From: Gemmatimonadaceae bacterium
GTDB lineage: Bacteria; Gemmatimonadota; Gemmatimonadetes; Gemmatimonadales; Gemmatimonadaceae
Direction: 5' to 3'
DNA: 55,429 nucleotides
Assembly (NCBI GenBank): GCA_947457545.1
Contig: CANGXD010000008.1
Location: forward strand, 1-55,429
Shown: positions 1-7,730 of the stretch, one piece after another
Layout: every line of letters starts with the position of its first letter
How positions within the stretch are numbered: position 1 is the stretch's first letter
Program-made: the position numbers and the translations under genes
The notes under the pieces: generated by a model
Databases searched by the model: none
What the model was told of the DNA's origin: nothing
Seen by the model: the letters and a program-made list of their open reading frames with translations, nothing else

Positions 1-2
1 CC

Positions 3-1793
3 CGAGGCGCCGGCAGGCGCCCCGCCGGCACCGACGCCGCTGACGGTCGCGTCGAGTCCGCTCCCGAGCCGCGCAGCGAGATGCGCAGCGAGCCCGCGCC
101 GCGTCCGGAGCCCCGCGTTGAGCGGCCGGCCGCCGAGTTCCGCTCGTATGCTCCGCCGGTCTACGATCCGGCGGAGCGCGCGAACTCCGAGAAGCGCGAG
201 CCGAATCCGTACGACCGCGCCTTCGACCGCACCGACGGGCCTGAGCGCGCCGAACCGCCCCGCGAACCGCGCGGCGGGCGCCCGGAGCGTCCCGACCGTC
301 CGGAGCGTCCGTTCGACAACCGTCGTGAGCGCGGCGGTCGCCGCCGTGGCCGTCATCGCAACCGCGAACGTGGGGAACGCCCGGGTGGCGCCCCGTTTGC
401 GGGCGACCGTCCGGACGCACAGGATCGTCCGCCCCGCCCCGCTGCCGACTTTGGTGGGGATCGGCCGGAGCGCCCCGAACGTCCCGACCGTCCGGAACGC
501 CAGGAGCGTCAGGGCGGCTTCGACAATGATCGCCGTAACGGTCGCCGAGGGCGGAATCGATTCCGTCGCGGCGGTGGTGGTGGTGGCGGCGGTGGTGGCG
601 GCGGAGGTCCGGTAGGCGGAGGCGCCGAACGCCCCGACGCGGGCTTCGACCGGGCACCGCAGACGCCGGTCGCTGTCGAAGGCACGATGTCCGGCTGGTT
701 CGATGCGTCTCGTGACGGTGGCTTCCTGCGCCGTCCGGTGAACAGCTACCTCCCCGACCCTGCCGACCCGTTCATTCCGCCCGCACTGGTGCGCCTGCAC
801 CAGCTGCGTCGCGGCGACAAGCTCGACGTCACCTACGGACGCGATCACCGCGGCCGCAACGTCGTCGTCGAGGTTCAGCAGCTCAACGACGGCTCGCCGG
901 TGGTGCTCGAAAAGCGCCCCGACTTCAATACGCTCACGGCCAGCTACCCTGACCGGAAGCTCACCCTTGAAACCGGGAAGCCGGCCAAGACGGGTCCTGA
1001 ACTTACGCGCCGCGCCATCGACCTCATCGCACCCATTGGCTATGGCCAGCGTGCCCTGATCGTCGCGCCGGCGCGCGCCGGTAAGACGACGCTCCTCCAG
1101 GCCATCGTCGAAGGCGTGGCGATCAATCACCCCGAGGCGGCGCTCCTCGTCCTCCTCGTGGACGAGCGCCCCGAAGAAGTCAGCGAGATGATCACGTGGG
1201 GCTACGGCGAGGTCGTCGCCTCCAGCTTCGACATGCCGCCCAAGCGCCATGTGGAAGTCGCCGAAATGACACTCGAACGGGCGCGGCGCCTCGTCGAGCA
1301 AGGCAAGGACGTCGTGATCGTGCTCGACTCGATCACCCGTCTGGCGCGTGCACACAACACCGTCGATCGCGGCACCGGGCGCACGATGTCCGGCGGCCTC
1401 GATGCCACCGCCATGCAGAAGCCCAAGGCGTTCTTCGGCTCGGCGCGCATGATTGCCGAGCAACACGGCGGCGGCTCGCTCACGATCATCGCCACGGCGC
1501 TCGTCGAAACCGGCTCGCGCATGGACGACGTGATCTTCGAAGAGTTCAAGGGCACCGGTAATTGCGAGATCAAGCTCGATCGCTCGCTCGCCGATCGCCG
1601 CATTTTCCCCGCGTTCGATATCGCCACCAGCGGTACGCGGCGCGAAGAGAAGCTCTATCGTCCCGACCAGCTCGAAAAGGTGCACCTGCTGCGCCGCGGT
1701 CTCCATCAGTTGCCGCCGCAGGCGGGGATGGAATGGCTCATCAAGCGCATTGCGGCAACGTCGAACAACGATTCGCTCCTCGACGGGCTCTAA
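3..1793 (+). CDS. rho: Transcription termination factor Rho, 5' end beyond window
   Basis: Hexameric RNA helicase that ends transcription at Rho-dependent sites in the cytoplasm. The frame is open from base 3 to the TAA at 1791-1793. The first ATG is at 81, but the frame stays open to the window edge with the same Arg/Pro/Glu composition, so the true start may lie outside. Counting from Met81: residues 1-195 are disordered and rich in Arg, Pro, Asp and Glu, with RPERPDRPERP-like repeats and 13 consecutive glycines (164-176). The RNA-binding fold starts near 197. The P-loop is VAPARAGKTTLL (about 328-339) and the Walker B strand is VVIVLDSITR (401-410). The Q/R-loop region and conserved TSGTRREEKL lie near the C-terminus. 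E. coli Rho has 419 residues, so the extra length is the N-terminal extension. A strong terminator follows. Identity is certain; only the start is open. Confidence 0.97.
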   Translation, partial: RGAGRRPAGTDAADGRVESAPEPRSEMRSEPAPRPEPRVERPAAEFRSYAPPVYDPAERANSEKREPNPYDRAFDRTDGPERAEPPREPRGGRPERPDRPERPFDNRRERGGRRRGRHRNRERGERPGGAPFAGDRPDAQDRPPRPAADFGGDRPERPERPDRPERQERQGGFDNDRRNGRRGRNRFRRGGGGGGGGGGGGGPVGGGAERPDAGFDRAPQTPVAVEGTMSGWFDASRDGGFLRRPVNSYLPDPADPFIPPALVRLHQLRRGDKLDVTYGRDHRGRNVVVEVQQLNDGSPVVLEKRPDFNTLTASYPDRKLTLETGKPAKTGPELTRRAIDLIAPIGYGQRALIVAPARAGKTTLLQAIVEGVAINHPEAALLVLLVDERPEEVSEMITWGYGEVVASSFDMPPKRHVEVAEMTLERARRLVEQGKDVVIVLDSITRLARAHNTVDRGTGRTMSGGLDATAMQKPKAFFGSARMIAEQHGGGSLTIIATALVETGSRMDDVIFEEFKGTGNCEIKLDRSLADRRIFPAFDIATSGTRREEKLYRPDQLEKVHLLRRGLHQLPPQAGMEWLIKRIAATSNNDSLLDGL

Positions 1794-1828
1794 AGCGCCG
1801 GTTTGACACGCTACAACTGTGATGAAGA

Positions 1829-1868
1829 CGCGGGGCCTGAAATAGTTTTCAGGCCCCGCGTTTTCTTT
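1829..1868 (+). terminator. Intrinsic terminator after rho
   Basis: A perfect 12-bp stem (1829-1840 with 1849-1860) has an 8-base loop and is followed by TTTTCTTT. It lies 35 bases after the rho stop codon. No other hairpin in the window is a stronger candidate for a classical intrinsic terminator. Confidence 0.9.
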
Positions 1869-1946
1869 GCCGTATTCTGGGGTCAACAATGAATGCGTCT
1901 CCGGCGTGACGATTGTGCCGGGAGTGTGACAATGAAGCCGAATTCC

Positions 1947-1973
1947 TAAAGATCACTGCGCGGCACCCGATAC
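1947..1973 (+). promoter_or_regulatory. Sigma28 (FliA)-like promoter of the chemoreceptor gene
   Basis: TAAAGATC, then 11 bases, then CCCGATAC. The flagellar sigma28 consensus is TAAAGTTT-N11-GCCGATAA, so spacing is exact, the TAAAG core is complete and the -10 element matches at 6 of 8 positions. Transcription would start near 1980, leaving a leader of about 60 bases before the ATG at 2041. The downstream gene is a chemoreceptor, a classic FliA target. A weaker sigma70-like alternative is TTGGGC (1991-1996), 16 bases, CATAAT (2013-2018). Confidence 0.6.
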
Positions 1974-2040
1974 CACTTCATGTGGCTCTCTTGGGCGACG
2001 AAGTCCAATTCGCATAATTCGCAGTCTCTTGCCGATCTCC

Positions 2041-4194
2041 ATGTTCCGTATTCTGACTCTGCGAGCCAAGATTTTGGCTCTCCCCGTTGTCGCCGCGGTC
2101 GGGTTTCTGACCACGCTCGGCACGACCGTGGTTCTGGGCCGTCGCGCTCAGGCCGAACTGGTTTCCATTCGCACGGGGCACTCACCGGCGCTCGAGCTCA
2201 CGCGGGCGCAGTTTGCGCTGCTCGAGAGTTATCAGCGCGCGCTTCGTGACGCCGTGGGGGCGAGCGATACGGCCGCTATTTCGCAGGCGGACACCGTTCT
2301 CAAGGCGTTTTCCGCCAAGGGTGACTCGCTGGCCACCAACCCCACGGTGAAAGCCGAAGAGGCCAAAGCGACCGTGGCGGCCTTCGCGGCCTACACCGAG
2401 CAAGCCAAGAGCACGAGCGTCGGCATGATCTCGGGCACCATGGAAGATCTCATGGGCGGCATGACGGGCGTCAAAGAGAAGTACTCGGGTTTGTCCAAGT
2501 CGCTCAGCGAGCAGATCGCTGCCCGCCAGAAGGGCATTGCCGATGCGTATGCGAGCGCCGACAAGGTGCAGAGCACGACGCTGGCGGTCACCACCGGCGT
2601 CCTCGTCGTGGCGTTGGCCGCGCTCGGTGTGCTTGCATGGGGAACGCTCACCAGCGTCATCACCGCTATGCGTCAGCTGTCCGACACCGGTCGTGACATT
2701 GCGCGCGGCAAGATCGACGTGCAGGTCGACATCGAGAGCAAGGACGAAATCGGCGAACTCGCTGAAGCGTTCCGCGGAATGATCGCGTACATCGGCGGCG
2801 TCGCGCATGCGGCCGACCGCCTCGCCAACGGCGACCTGTCCGCCAAGGTCGAAGTGCGCAGCGAACACGACGTCCTGTCGCGCAGCATCAACGGCGCCAC
2901 CGAAACGCTGCAGGGCGTGACGGGCGAGATCGCCACCGTCATCGAAGCGGCGAAGCATGGCGACCTTTCGAAGCGCGGCAACCCGGAGCAGTTCCGCGGT
3001 GCGTACGCCGAGCTCATCACCGGCACCAATGTGACGCTCGACGCGGTCATCGAGCCGATCACAGAAGCGAAGGACGTCCTGGCGCGTGTCGCGGCCAAGG
3101 ATCTCTCGGCGCGGGTGCGAGGCAACTACGTGGGCGAACATGCGGCGATCAAGGAATCGCTCAACATGGCGCTCGAGAACATCGCAGAAGTCTTCGCCTC
3201 GCTCACCACGGCCATCAGCCAGGTGAACTCGGCGGCGCGTGAAATCGGTGACGGTAGCCAGGAACTGGCGAGCGGCGCGGCCGATCAGGCCGGCGCGATC
3301 GATCAGGTGTCGAATCGCATCACGGTGGTCGAGGAGCGTACGAAGGCCAACGCGGCTGATGCCGCCGAAGCCCGCGCCGCCATGGACAAGGCGACGCAGA
3401 CGACCGAGCAGGGTGTGGAACGCATGACGGCGCTGGCCGATGCGGTGGCCGAGATCAAGCGCTCCGCCGACTCGACGGCCAAGATCGTCAAGACGATCGA
3501 CGAGATCGCCTTCCAGACGAACCTGCTGGCGCTCAACGCGGCCGTCGAAGCGGCGCGTGCTGGTGATGCAGGCAAGGGCTTCGCGGTGGTCGCCGACGAA
3601 GTGCGCAGCCTCGCCATCCGTGCGTCGGAAGCGTCACGCAATACCGCCACGCTCATCGAAGAATCGGTGGCGAAGGCGGAGACGGGTGTGCAGCTCAATG
3701 AAAGCGTGAAGCGTCGCCTCGAGGAAATCCGGACGGGCGTGCAGCGCGCATCGACGATCATGAACAACATTGCCGAAGGGGCGGTGGAGCAGGAGCGTGA
3801 ACTCGCTGAGGTCACGTCCGCCATGTCGCAGATCAGTGGCCTGACGCAGCGGACCGCTGCGAATGCGGAAGAGTCGGCGAGTGCGGCGGCCGAATTGTCG
3901 GCGCAAGCGTCGGAAATGCAGGAGTTGGCATCGCAGTTCGATGTGGGTGACCGCGGTCACGCGGCGCTCCGTCGGCCGCAGCAGTCGCAGGCGCCGACGC
4001 GTCGTGCGGCGACTGCGCCGAGTGCTGCTCCGGCAGCACCGCGTGGCAAGCGCGCGCCGGCCAAGGCGAAGTCGGCCAGCCGTGCAACAGCGGGTGCCGC
4101 GGCCAAGAGTGACGATGTGTTTCCGGTGAGTGCGACGGCGCTCATCCCGTTCGACGATGACGACGCGTCCGACGACGTGCTCGGCTCGTTCTGA
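2041..4194 (+). CDS. Methyl-accepting chemotaxis protein with HAMP segments
   Basis: Inner-membrane chemoreceptor that signals to CheA/CheW. The chosen start is ATG 2041; a TTG at 2029 would add four residues. One membrane helix lies near residues 8-30 and the second near 178-202 ([20 protein letters not shown]). The short ligand region between them, about 150 residues, looks helical, like a four-helix-bundle sensor. A HAMP domain follows, then more HAMP-like segments up to about residue 370. The highly conserved signalling tip ([20 protein letters not shown]) starts near residue 488. The last 90 residues are an Ala/Arg/Pro-rich tail ending in an acidic stretch ([13 protein letters not shown]). 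No CheR-binding NWETF-type pentapeptide is present. No che or flagellar gene is adjacent. Its ligand is unknown; the porin and PstS-like genes that follow on the same strand give only a weak hint of anion sensing. Confidence 0.93.
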   Translation: MFRILTLRAKILALPVVAAVGFLTTLGTTVVLGRRAQAELVSIRTGHSPALELTRAQFALLESYQRALRDAVGASDTAAISQADTVLKAFSAKGDSLATNPTVKAEEAKATVAAFAAYTEQAKSTSVGMISGTMEDLMGGMTGVKEKYSGLSKSLSEQIAARQKGIADAYASADKVQSTTLAVTTGVLVVALAALGVLAWGTLTSVITAMRQLSDTGRDIARGKIDVQVDIESKDEIGELAEAFRGMIAYIGGVAHAADRLANGDLSAKVEVRSEHDVLSRSINGATETLQGVTGEIATVIEAAKHGDLSKRGNPEQFRGAYAELITGTNVTLDAVIEPITEAKDVLARVAAKDLSARVRGNYVGEHAAIKESLNMALENIAEVFASLTTAISQVNSAAREIGDGSQELASGAADQAGAIDQVSNRITVVEERTKANAADAAEARAAMDKATQTTEQGVERMTALADAVAEIKRSADSTAKIVKTIDEIAFQTNLLALNAAVEAARAGDAGKGFAVVADEVRSLAIRASEASRNTATLIEESVAKAETGVQLNESVKRRLEEIRTGVQRASTIMNNIAEGAVEQERELAEVTSAMSQISGLTQRTAANAEESASAAAELSAQASEMQELASQFDVGDRGHAALRRPQQSQAPTRRAATAPSAAPAAPRGKRAPAKAKSASRATAGAAAKSDDVFPVSATALIPFDDDDASDDVLGSF

Positions 4195-4201
4195 TCTCTC
4201 T

Positions 4202-4235
4202 CCGGGCGTCGTAGCCTGCGACGCCCGGCAGTTTC
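4202..4235 (+). terminator. Probable terminator after the chemoreceptor
   Basis: A perfect 10-bp GC-rich stem (4202-4211 with 4219-4228) has a 7-base loop. It is followed by CAGTTTCCC, a short T run only, so termination may be partial. It sits 8 bases after the stop codon and before the porin gene. Confidence 0.6.
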
Positions 4236-4257
4236 CCAATACGGAACCTACTTAAAG

Positions 4258-5406
4258 ATGACCATCCAGAAGATGGTCCGCGGAGTCGCGGGCCTCACCC
4301 TCCTCCTTGCTCCGGCCCTTGCTGGTGCGCAGGAAGACCGCCTGTCCATTCACGGCTCGGCCAACCTGGCGTACGGCAAGTCGGACAAACTGCCCATCAA
4401 CGGCGTGACGCAGGACGGGACGTCGGATTATCGCATCATTGCGCTGCAGTTCGGTTACAAGATTTAAGATAAGGATCGTGTGGTCACGCAGCTGTTGCAC
4501 CGCAAGATCGGCAGCAGCCCGCTGAATGCGATTACCCCGGACATCGATCCGGTGTGGGCGTTCTATGAGCGTCGCTTCGACAATGGCACGTCGGTGAAGG
4601 TGGGCCGCAATCCCCTGCCGCGCGGCCTCTTCAATGAGATTCGCTACATCGGCACGCTGCTTCCGACGTTCCGCGTGGGCAATGCCGTGTACGGCGAGAC
4701 GCTCGAGTACCTGGATGGCGCCGTGGTGCGCAAGCCGTTCGAGCTTGGCAGCGATTGGAAGCTCGACGTCTCCGCGTTTGCGGGCGGCTACAGCATCAAG
4801 GCGCAGCTTCCTGGGGCAACGGGCATCAGCACGATCGATTCGCGCAACGAAAACTCGTTCGGCACGCAGGTGTTCCTCAATACGCCGATCGAGGGTGTGC
4901 GCGTCGGCGCGTTCTATAACAACTACCTCGGCACGCCGAGCGCGACGCTTCCCGAAGCGCAGCGCCCCAATCGCACGACCACGATGATGTACTCGGCCGA
5001 GGCGGTGTTCTCCAAGGTGTTTGCCCGCTCGGAACTCACCACGTTCAAGCAGACGAAGGCGCCGAATTTCGTCGACTTCACGTCGTACTACGTGCAGGGC
5101 GGCATTACGCCGACGGACAAGATCACCTTTGTCACGGAATACAGCTCGGGCACCAATGTCGTGCGCTTTGCGGGCACGCCCATTCCCGATCTCAACTTGC
5201 CGCTCAACAACGATCTCACGATCGGCGTGGCCTACAAGCCGAACCCGCAAGTGGCCTTCAAGCTCGAAGGGCATCAGGTGGAAGGCTACTCGTTCGACCG
5301 TCCCGTGCCGTCGATCATTCCGCCCACGGCGCCGCCGCTGGTGGCGCGCCTCGCGCCCAAGTCGAAGACGTACTTCGCGCTGGCGTCCGTCGCGTTCACC
5401 TTCTGA
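4258..5406 (+). pseudogene. Outer-membrane porin gene split by one in-frame TAA
   Basis: Residues 1-24 form a signal peptide (LTLLLAPALAGAQ). Mature sequence starts like a porin (RLSIHGSANLAYGKSDK) and breaks at TAA 4465-4467, giving a 69-residue fragment. The same frame resumes at once (DKDRVVTQLLHRKIG) and runs to TGA 5404-5406, ending in a beta-strand with terminal Phe (FALASVAFTF), as expected for a beta-barrel. Full length would be about 382 residues. A single base change (for example TAC or GAA for TAA) restores the gene. The downstream part could start only at GTG 4480 and would lack a signal peptide, so it could not be exported. The PstS-like gene starts 10 bases later. The fold class is clear; phosphate or anion selectivity is a guess from that neighbour. 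Sequencing error, recent nonsense mutation and stop readthrough cannot be told apart here. Confidence 0.75.
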
Positions 5407-5416
5407 GGATCCGACC

Positions 5417-5848
5417 ATGACGCGATTCTTCAAGACCGTGGCGTTCGCACTGGTGGCCGTCGTAGCCGCCGCCGTGCCGGCCCAGGCGCAGGATTTCAAG
5501 GTGATCGTGAACAGCGCCAACAGCACGTCGGATCTAACAGCCGAAGTGGCGGCGAAGCCGTTCCTCAAGCAGACGTCCAAGTTCCCCAACGGCACGTCGG
5601 CTCAGCCCGTCGATCTCGGCAAGGCGAGCCCGGTGCGCGCGGCGTTCAGCAAGGCGGTGCTCAGCCGCCCGGTGCCCGCGGTGGAGACGTACTGGCAGCA
5701 GCAGATCTTCTCGGGCAAGGACGTCCCGCCCGCCGCCAAGGCGAGCGACGACGATGTGATCGCGTTCGTGAAGGCGAACCCGGGCGCTATCGGGTACGTG
5801 AGCGCTGGTGCGTCCACGGCCGGTGTAAAGGTCATCGACGTCAAGTAA
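5417..5848 (+). CDS. Short PstS-like periplasmic substrate-binding protein
   Basis: 143 residues with a clear Sec signal peptide (VAFALVAVVAAAVPAQAQ, about residues 8-25). The mature part follows the pattern of the short single-domain phosphate-binding-like proteins: DFKVIVNSAN at the mature N-terminus, a PVDLGKASPVRAAF segment, a tryptophan-containing YWQQQIFSGK segment and AFVKANPGAIGYVSAG near the end. True PstS proteins are more than twice as long, so this is not a full transporter component and no permease genes are nearby. The start ATG 5417 has GAGGA at 5405-5409, overlapping the porin stop, which suggests translational coupling with the porin. Role in anion binding next to the porin is inference. 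Confidence 0.8.
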   Translation: MTRFFKTVAFALVAVVAAAVPAQAQDFKVIVNSANSTSDLTAEVAAKPFLKQTSKFPNGTSAQPVDLGKASPVRAAFSKAVLSRPVPAVETYWQQQIFSGKDVPPAAKASDDDVIAFVKANPGAIGYVSAGASTAGVKVIDVK

Positions 5849-5879
5849 GCGCGTTCGACCTTCAACACATTGCCTGAAC

Positions 5880-5917
5880 ACAAAACCCGGAACCGATCAG
5901 TTCCGGGTTTTGTATTT
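5880..5917. terminator. Bidirectional terminator between convergent genes
   Basis: A perfect 14-bp stem (5880-5893 with 5900-5913) with a 6-base loop. The arms begin with ACAAAA and end with TTTTGT, so each strand reads a T run at its 3' side. It can serve both the PstS-like gene on the plus strand and the dipeptidase gene on the minus strand. Confidence 0.9.
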
Positions 5918-5933
5918 GGGCAACGGGTTTGCG

Positions 5934-7325
5934 TTACTGCTTGCGTGCGCGTTCGCCGAACTCTTGGTACAACACCGCCGCGGCGCGGATGCCGAGCTGG
6001 TAATTCTCCTGGCTGATCCACTCGTTGGGGGCATGCGCGTTTTCGCCGGGAAGGCCGAAGCCCATGAGGAGTACGGGCGCGCCGAGAATGCGCTCGAAGT
6101 CACCGACCACGGGAATGCTGCCGCCTTCGCCAGTAATCACCGGTTCGCGCCCGAAGGCAGCTTCGAGTGCCGCCTTACCGGCGTCGATGATAGGCCCCTG
6201 CAAGTCGGCGCGCCACGGACGTCCGCCGTGCAGATGCTCCACCATGACCGTGACCCCCGGAGGCGCGACGCGATCGACGTGATCCTGCACCAGCTCGGCG
6301 ATCTTCTCGGGGTCCTGATCGGGCACGAGACGGAAGCTCACCTTCGCCATGGAGACGGCGGGAAGGACGGTTTTGGCGCCTTCGCCGGTGTAGCCGCTGA
6401 GCAACCCATTCACTTCGCACGTGGGGCGCGTCCAGAGGCGCTCGAGTGTCGTGTACCCCGGTTCCCCGCCCAATCCCGTGACGCCGACTTCGTGCATGAG
6501 CGCGTCATCGCTGAAGGGCAGCGTACGCATCTGCGCGCGCACATGATCGGGGAAAGGCCGCACGTCGTCGTAGAAACCGGTGATGGCGATGCGTCCGGTG
6601 TCGTCGTGCATGGTGGCGAGAATGCGCGCCAGCGCCATGGCCGGGTTCACGACGGCGCCGCCATACATGCCGCTGTGCAAATCGCCGTTGGCGCCGCGCA
6701 CATTGATTTCGAGATACGCCATGCCTCGCAGCGACGAGAGAATGCTGGGAATTCCCGGCGCGAACATGGTGCTGTCGGAAATGACGACAGCGTCGCACGC
6801 CAGGCGCGCCTTCTCGCGCTCGAGGAACTGCTCGAGGTTCACACTGCCCACTTCCTCTTCGCCTTCGGCGAGCACAATGACGTTTACGGGCAGCGTCCCG
6901 CGTGCGGCGAGATGCGCTTCGAGCGCCTTGATATGCAGGTAGAGCTGCCCCTTGTCGTCGACGGAGCCGCGCGCGTAAATGCGGCCGTCGCGCAGTGTGG
7001 GCTCGAAGGCCGGTGAGGTCCAGAGCTCCAGCGGCTCGGCGGGTTGCACGTCGTAGTGGCCGTAGATGAGCAACGTCGGGGCACCCGCCGGTGCCTTGCG
7101 CCACTCACCGACAACAATGGGATGTCCCGGAGTGTCTTCGAGCGCGGCGTCGAAGCCGATGCGGGTGAGCGAATCGGCGACGAACTGCGCGGCCGCTGCG
7201 CAGTCGGCTTTGTGCTCCGAACGCGCCGATACCGACGGGATGCGCAGAAAGGCGAAGAGTTCGTCGAGCGCGCGCGCGTCGTGCGCATCGCAATACTGCG
7301 CGAGGTCAGCGGGAATACGGGACAT
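5934..7325 (-). CDS. M20 family dipeptidase/metallopeptidase
   Basis: 463-residue zinc peptidase of the M20 family, of the type that hydrolyses dipeptides in the cytoplasm. No signal peptide. Metal and catalytic motifs are in order: YGHYDVQPA (His90, Asp92), the bridging Asp in GSVDDKGQ (about 121-127), EGEEEVGS (Glu154-157), and the lid-domain HSG in DLHSGMYGG near residue 217. A late His sits in LMGFGLPGENAHAPNEW. Length and motif spacing are normal for the family. It is the last gene of an apparent operon behind the glycosyltransferase and crcB, 21 bases after crcB, with the bidirectional terminator downstream. Exact substrate cannot be read from sequence. Confidence 0.93.
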   Translation of the reverse strand: MSRIPADLAQYCDAHDARALDELFAFLRIPSVSARSEHKADCAAAAQFVADSLTRIGFDAALEDTPGHPIVVGEWRKAPAGAPTLLIYGHYDVQPAEPLELWTSPAFEPTLRDGRIYARGSVDDKGQLYLHIKALEAHLAARGTLPVNVIVLAEGEEEVGSVNLEQFLEREKARLACDAVVISDSTMFAPGIPSILSSLRGMAYLEINVRGANGDLHSGMYGGAVVNPAMALARILATMHDDTGRIAITGFYDDVRPFPDHVRAQMRTLPFSDDALMHEVGVTGLGGEPGYTTLERLWTRPTCEVNGLLSGYTGEGAKTVLPAVSMAKVSFRLVPDQDPEKIAELVQDHVDRVAPPGVTVMVEHLHGGRPWRADLQGPIIDAGKAALEAAFGREPVITGEGGSIPVVGDFERILGAPVLLMGFGLPGENAHAPNEWISQENYQLGIRAAAVLYQEFGERARKQ

Positions 7326-7346
7326 GAGAGAGGCGTTGGGTGAAGG

Positions 7347-7730
7347 CTATTTGCGACCGACAGTCATGCCCAGCGCCGCAGCGCCGAGACCGAGTGTGAG
7401 CGAGAGCGCGATGTAGGCGACGGCGCGACCAGTGCGCCCCTGCTGCAACAGCAGGAGGGTTTCCGCGCTGAAGGTGGAGAAGGTGGTGAAGCCACCACAC
7501 AGTCCCGTGGTCAGCGCGAGACGCACCAGCTGATTGCTGTCGGGTGCGTCGAGCAGTCTGCTCAGGAGGCCGAGCAGGAATGAGCCGGTCACGTTGACGA
7601 GGAGCGTAGCCAGCGGAAAGGTGGCACCGGTCGGGGTCATGAAGAGTGTGACCAGATACCGCAGCACACTCCCCACGGCACCGCCCATGGCGACAGCCGT
7701 CACCGCCGAGAGTGCGGGTGCGCTGTTCAC
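7347..7730 (-). CDS. crcB: CrcB/Fluc fluoride ion channel
   Basis: Small inner-membrane fluoride exporter that works as a dual-topology dimer. With the GTG at 7730 it has 127 residues, the family's usual size, and this GTG overlaps the TGA of the upstream gene (GTGA). A longer frame to 7790 would lie inside that gene and adds Cys-rich non-family sequence. An ATG at 7688 would give 113 residues and start right at the first conserved motif. Family motifs: GGAVGSVLRYL in helix 1, LLVNVTGSFLLG with the conserved Asn in helix 2, and GLCGGFTTFSTFSAE in the broken helix 3 that lines the pore. Four hydrophobic segments are visible. No fluoride riboswitch was recognised upstream of the operon. Confidence 0.94.
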   Translation of the reverse strand: MNSAPALSAVTAVAMGGAVGSVLRYLVTLFMTPTGATFPLATLLVNVTGSFLLGLLSRLLDAPDSNQLVRLALTTGLCGGFTTFSTFSAETLLLLQQGRTGRAVAYIALSLTLGLGAAALGMTVGRK

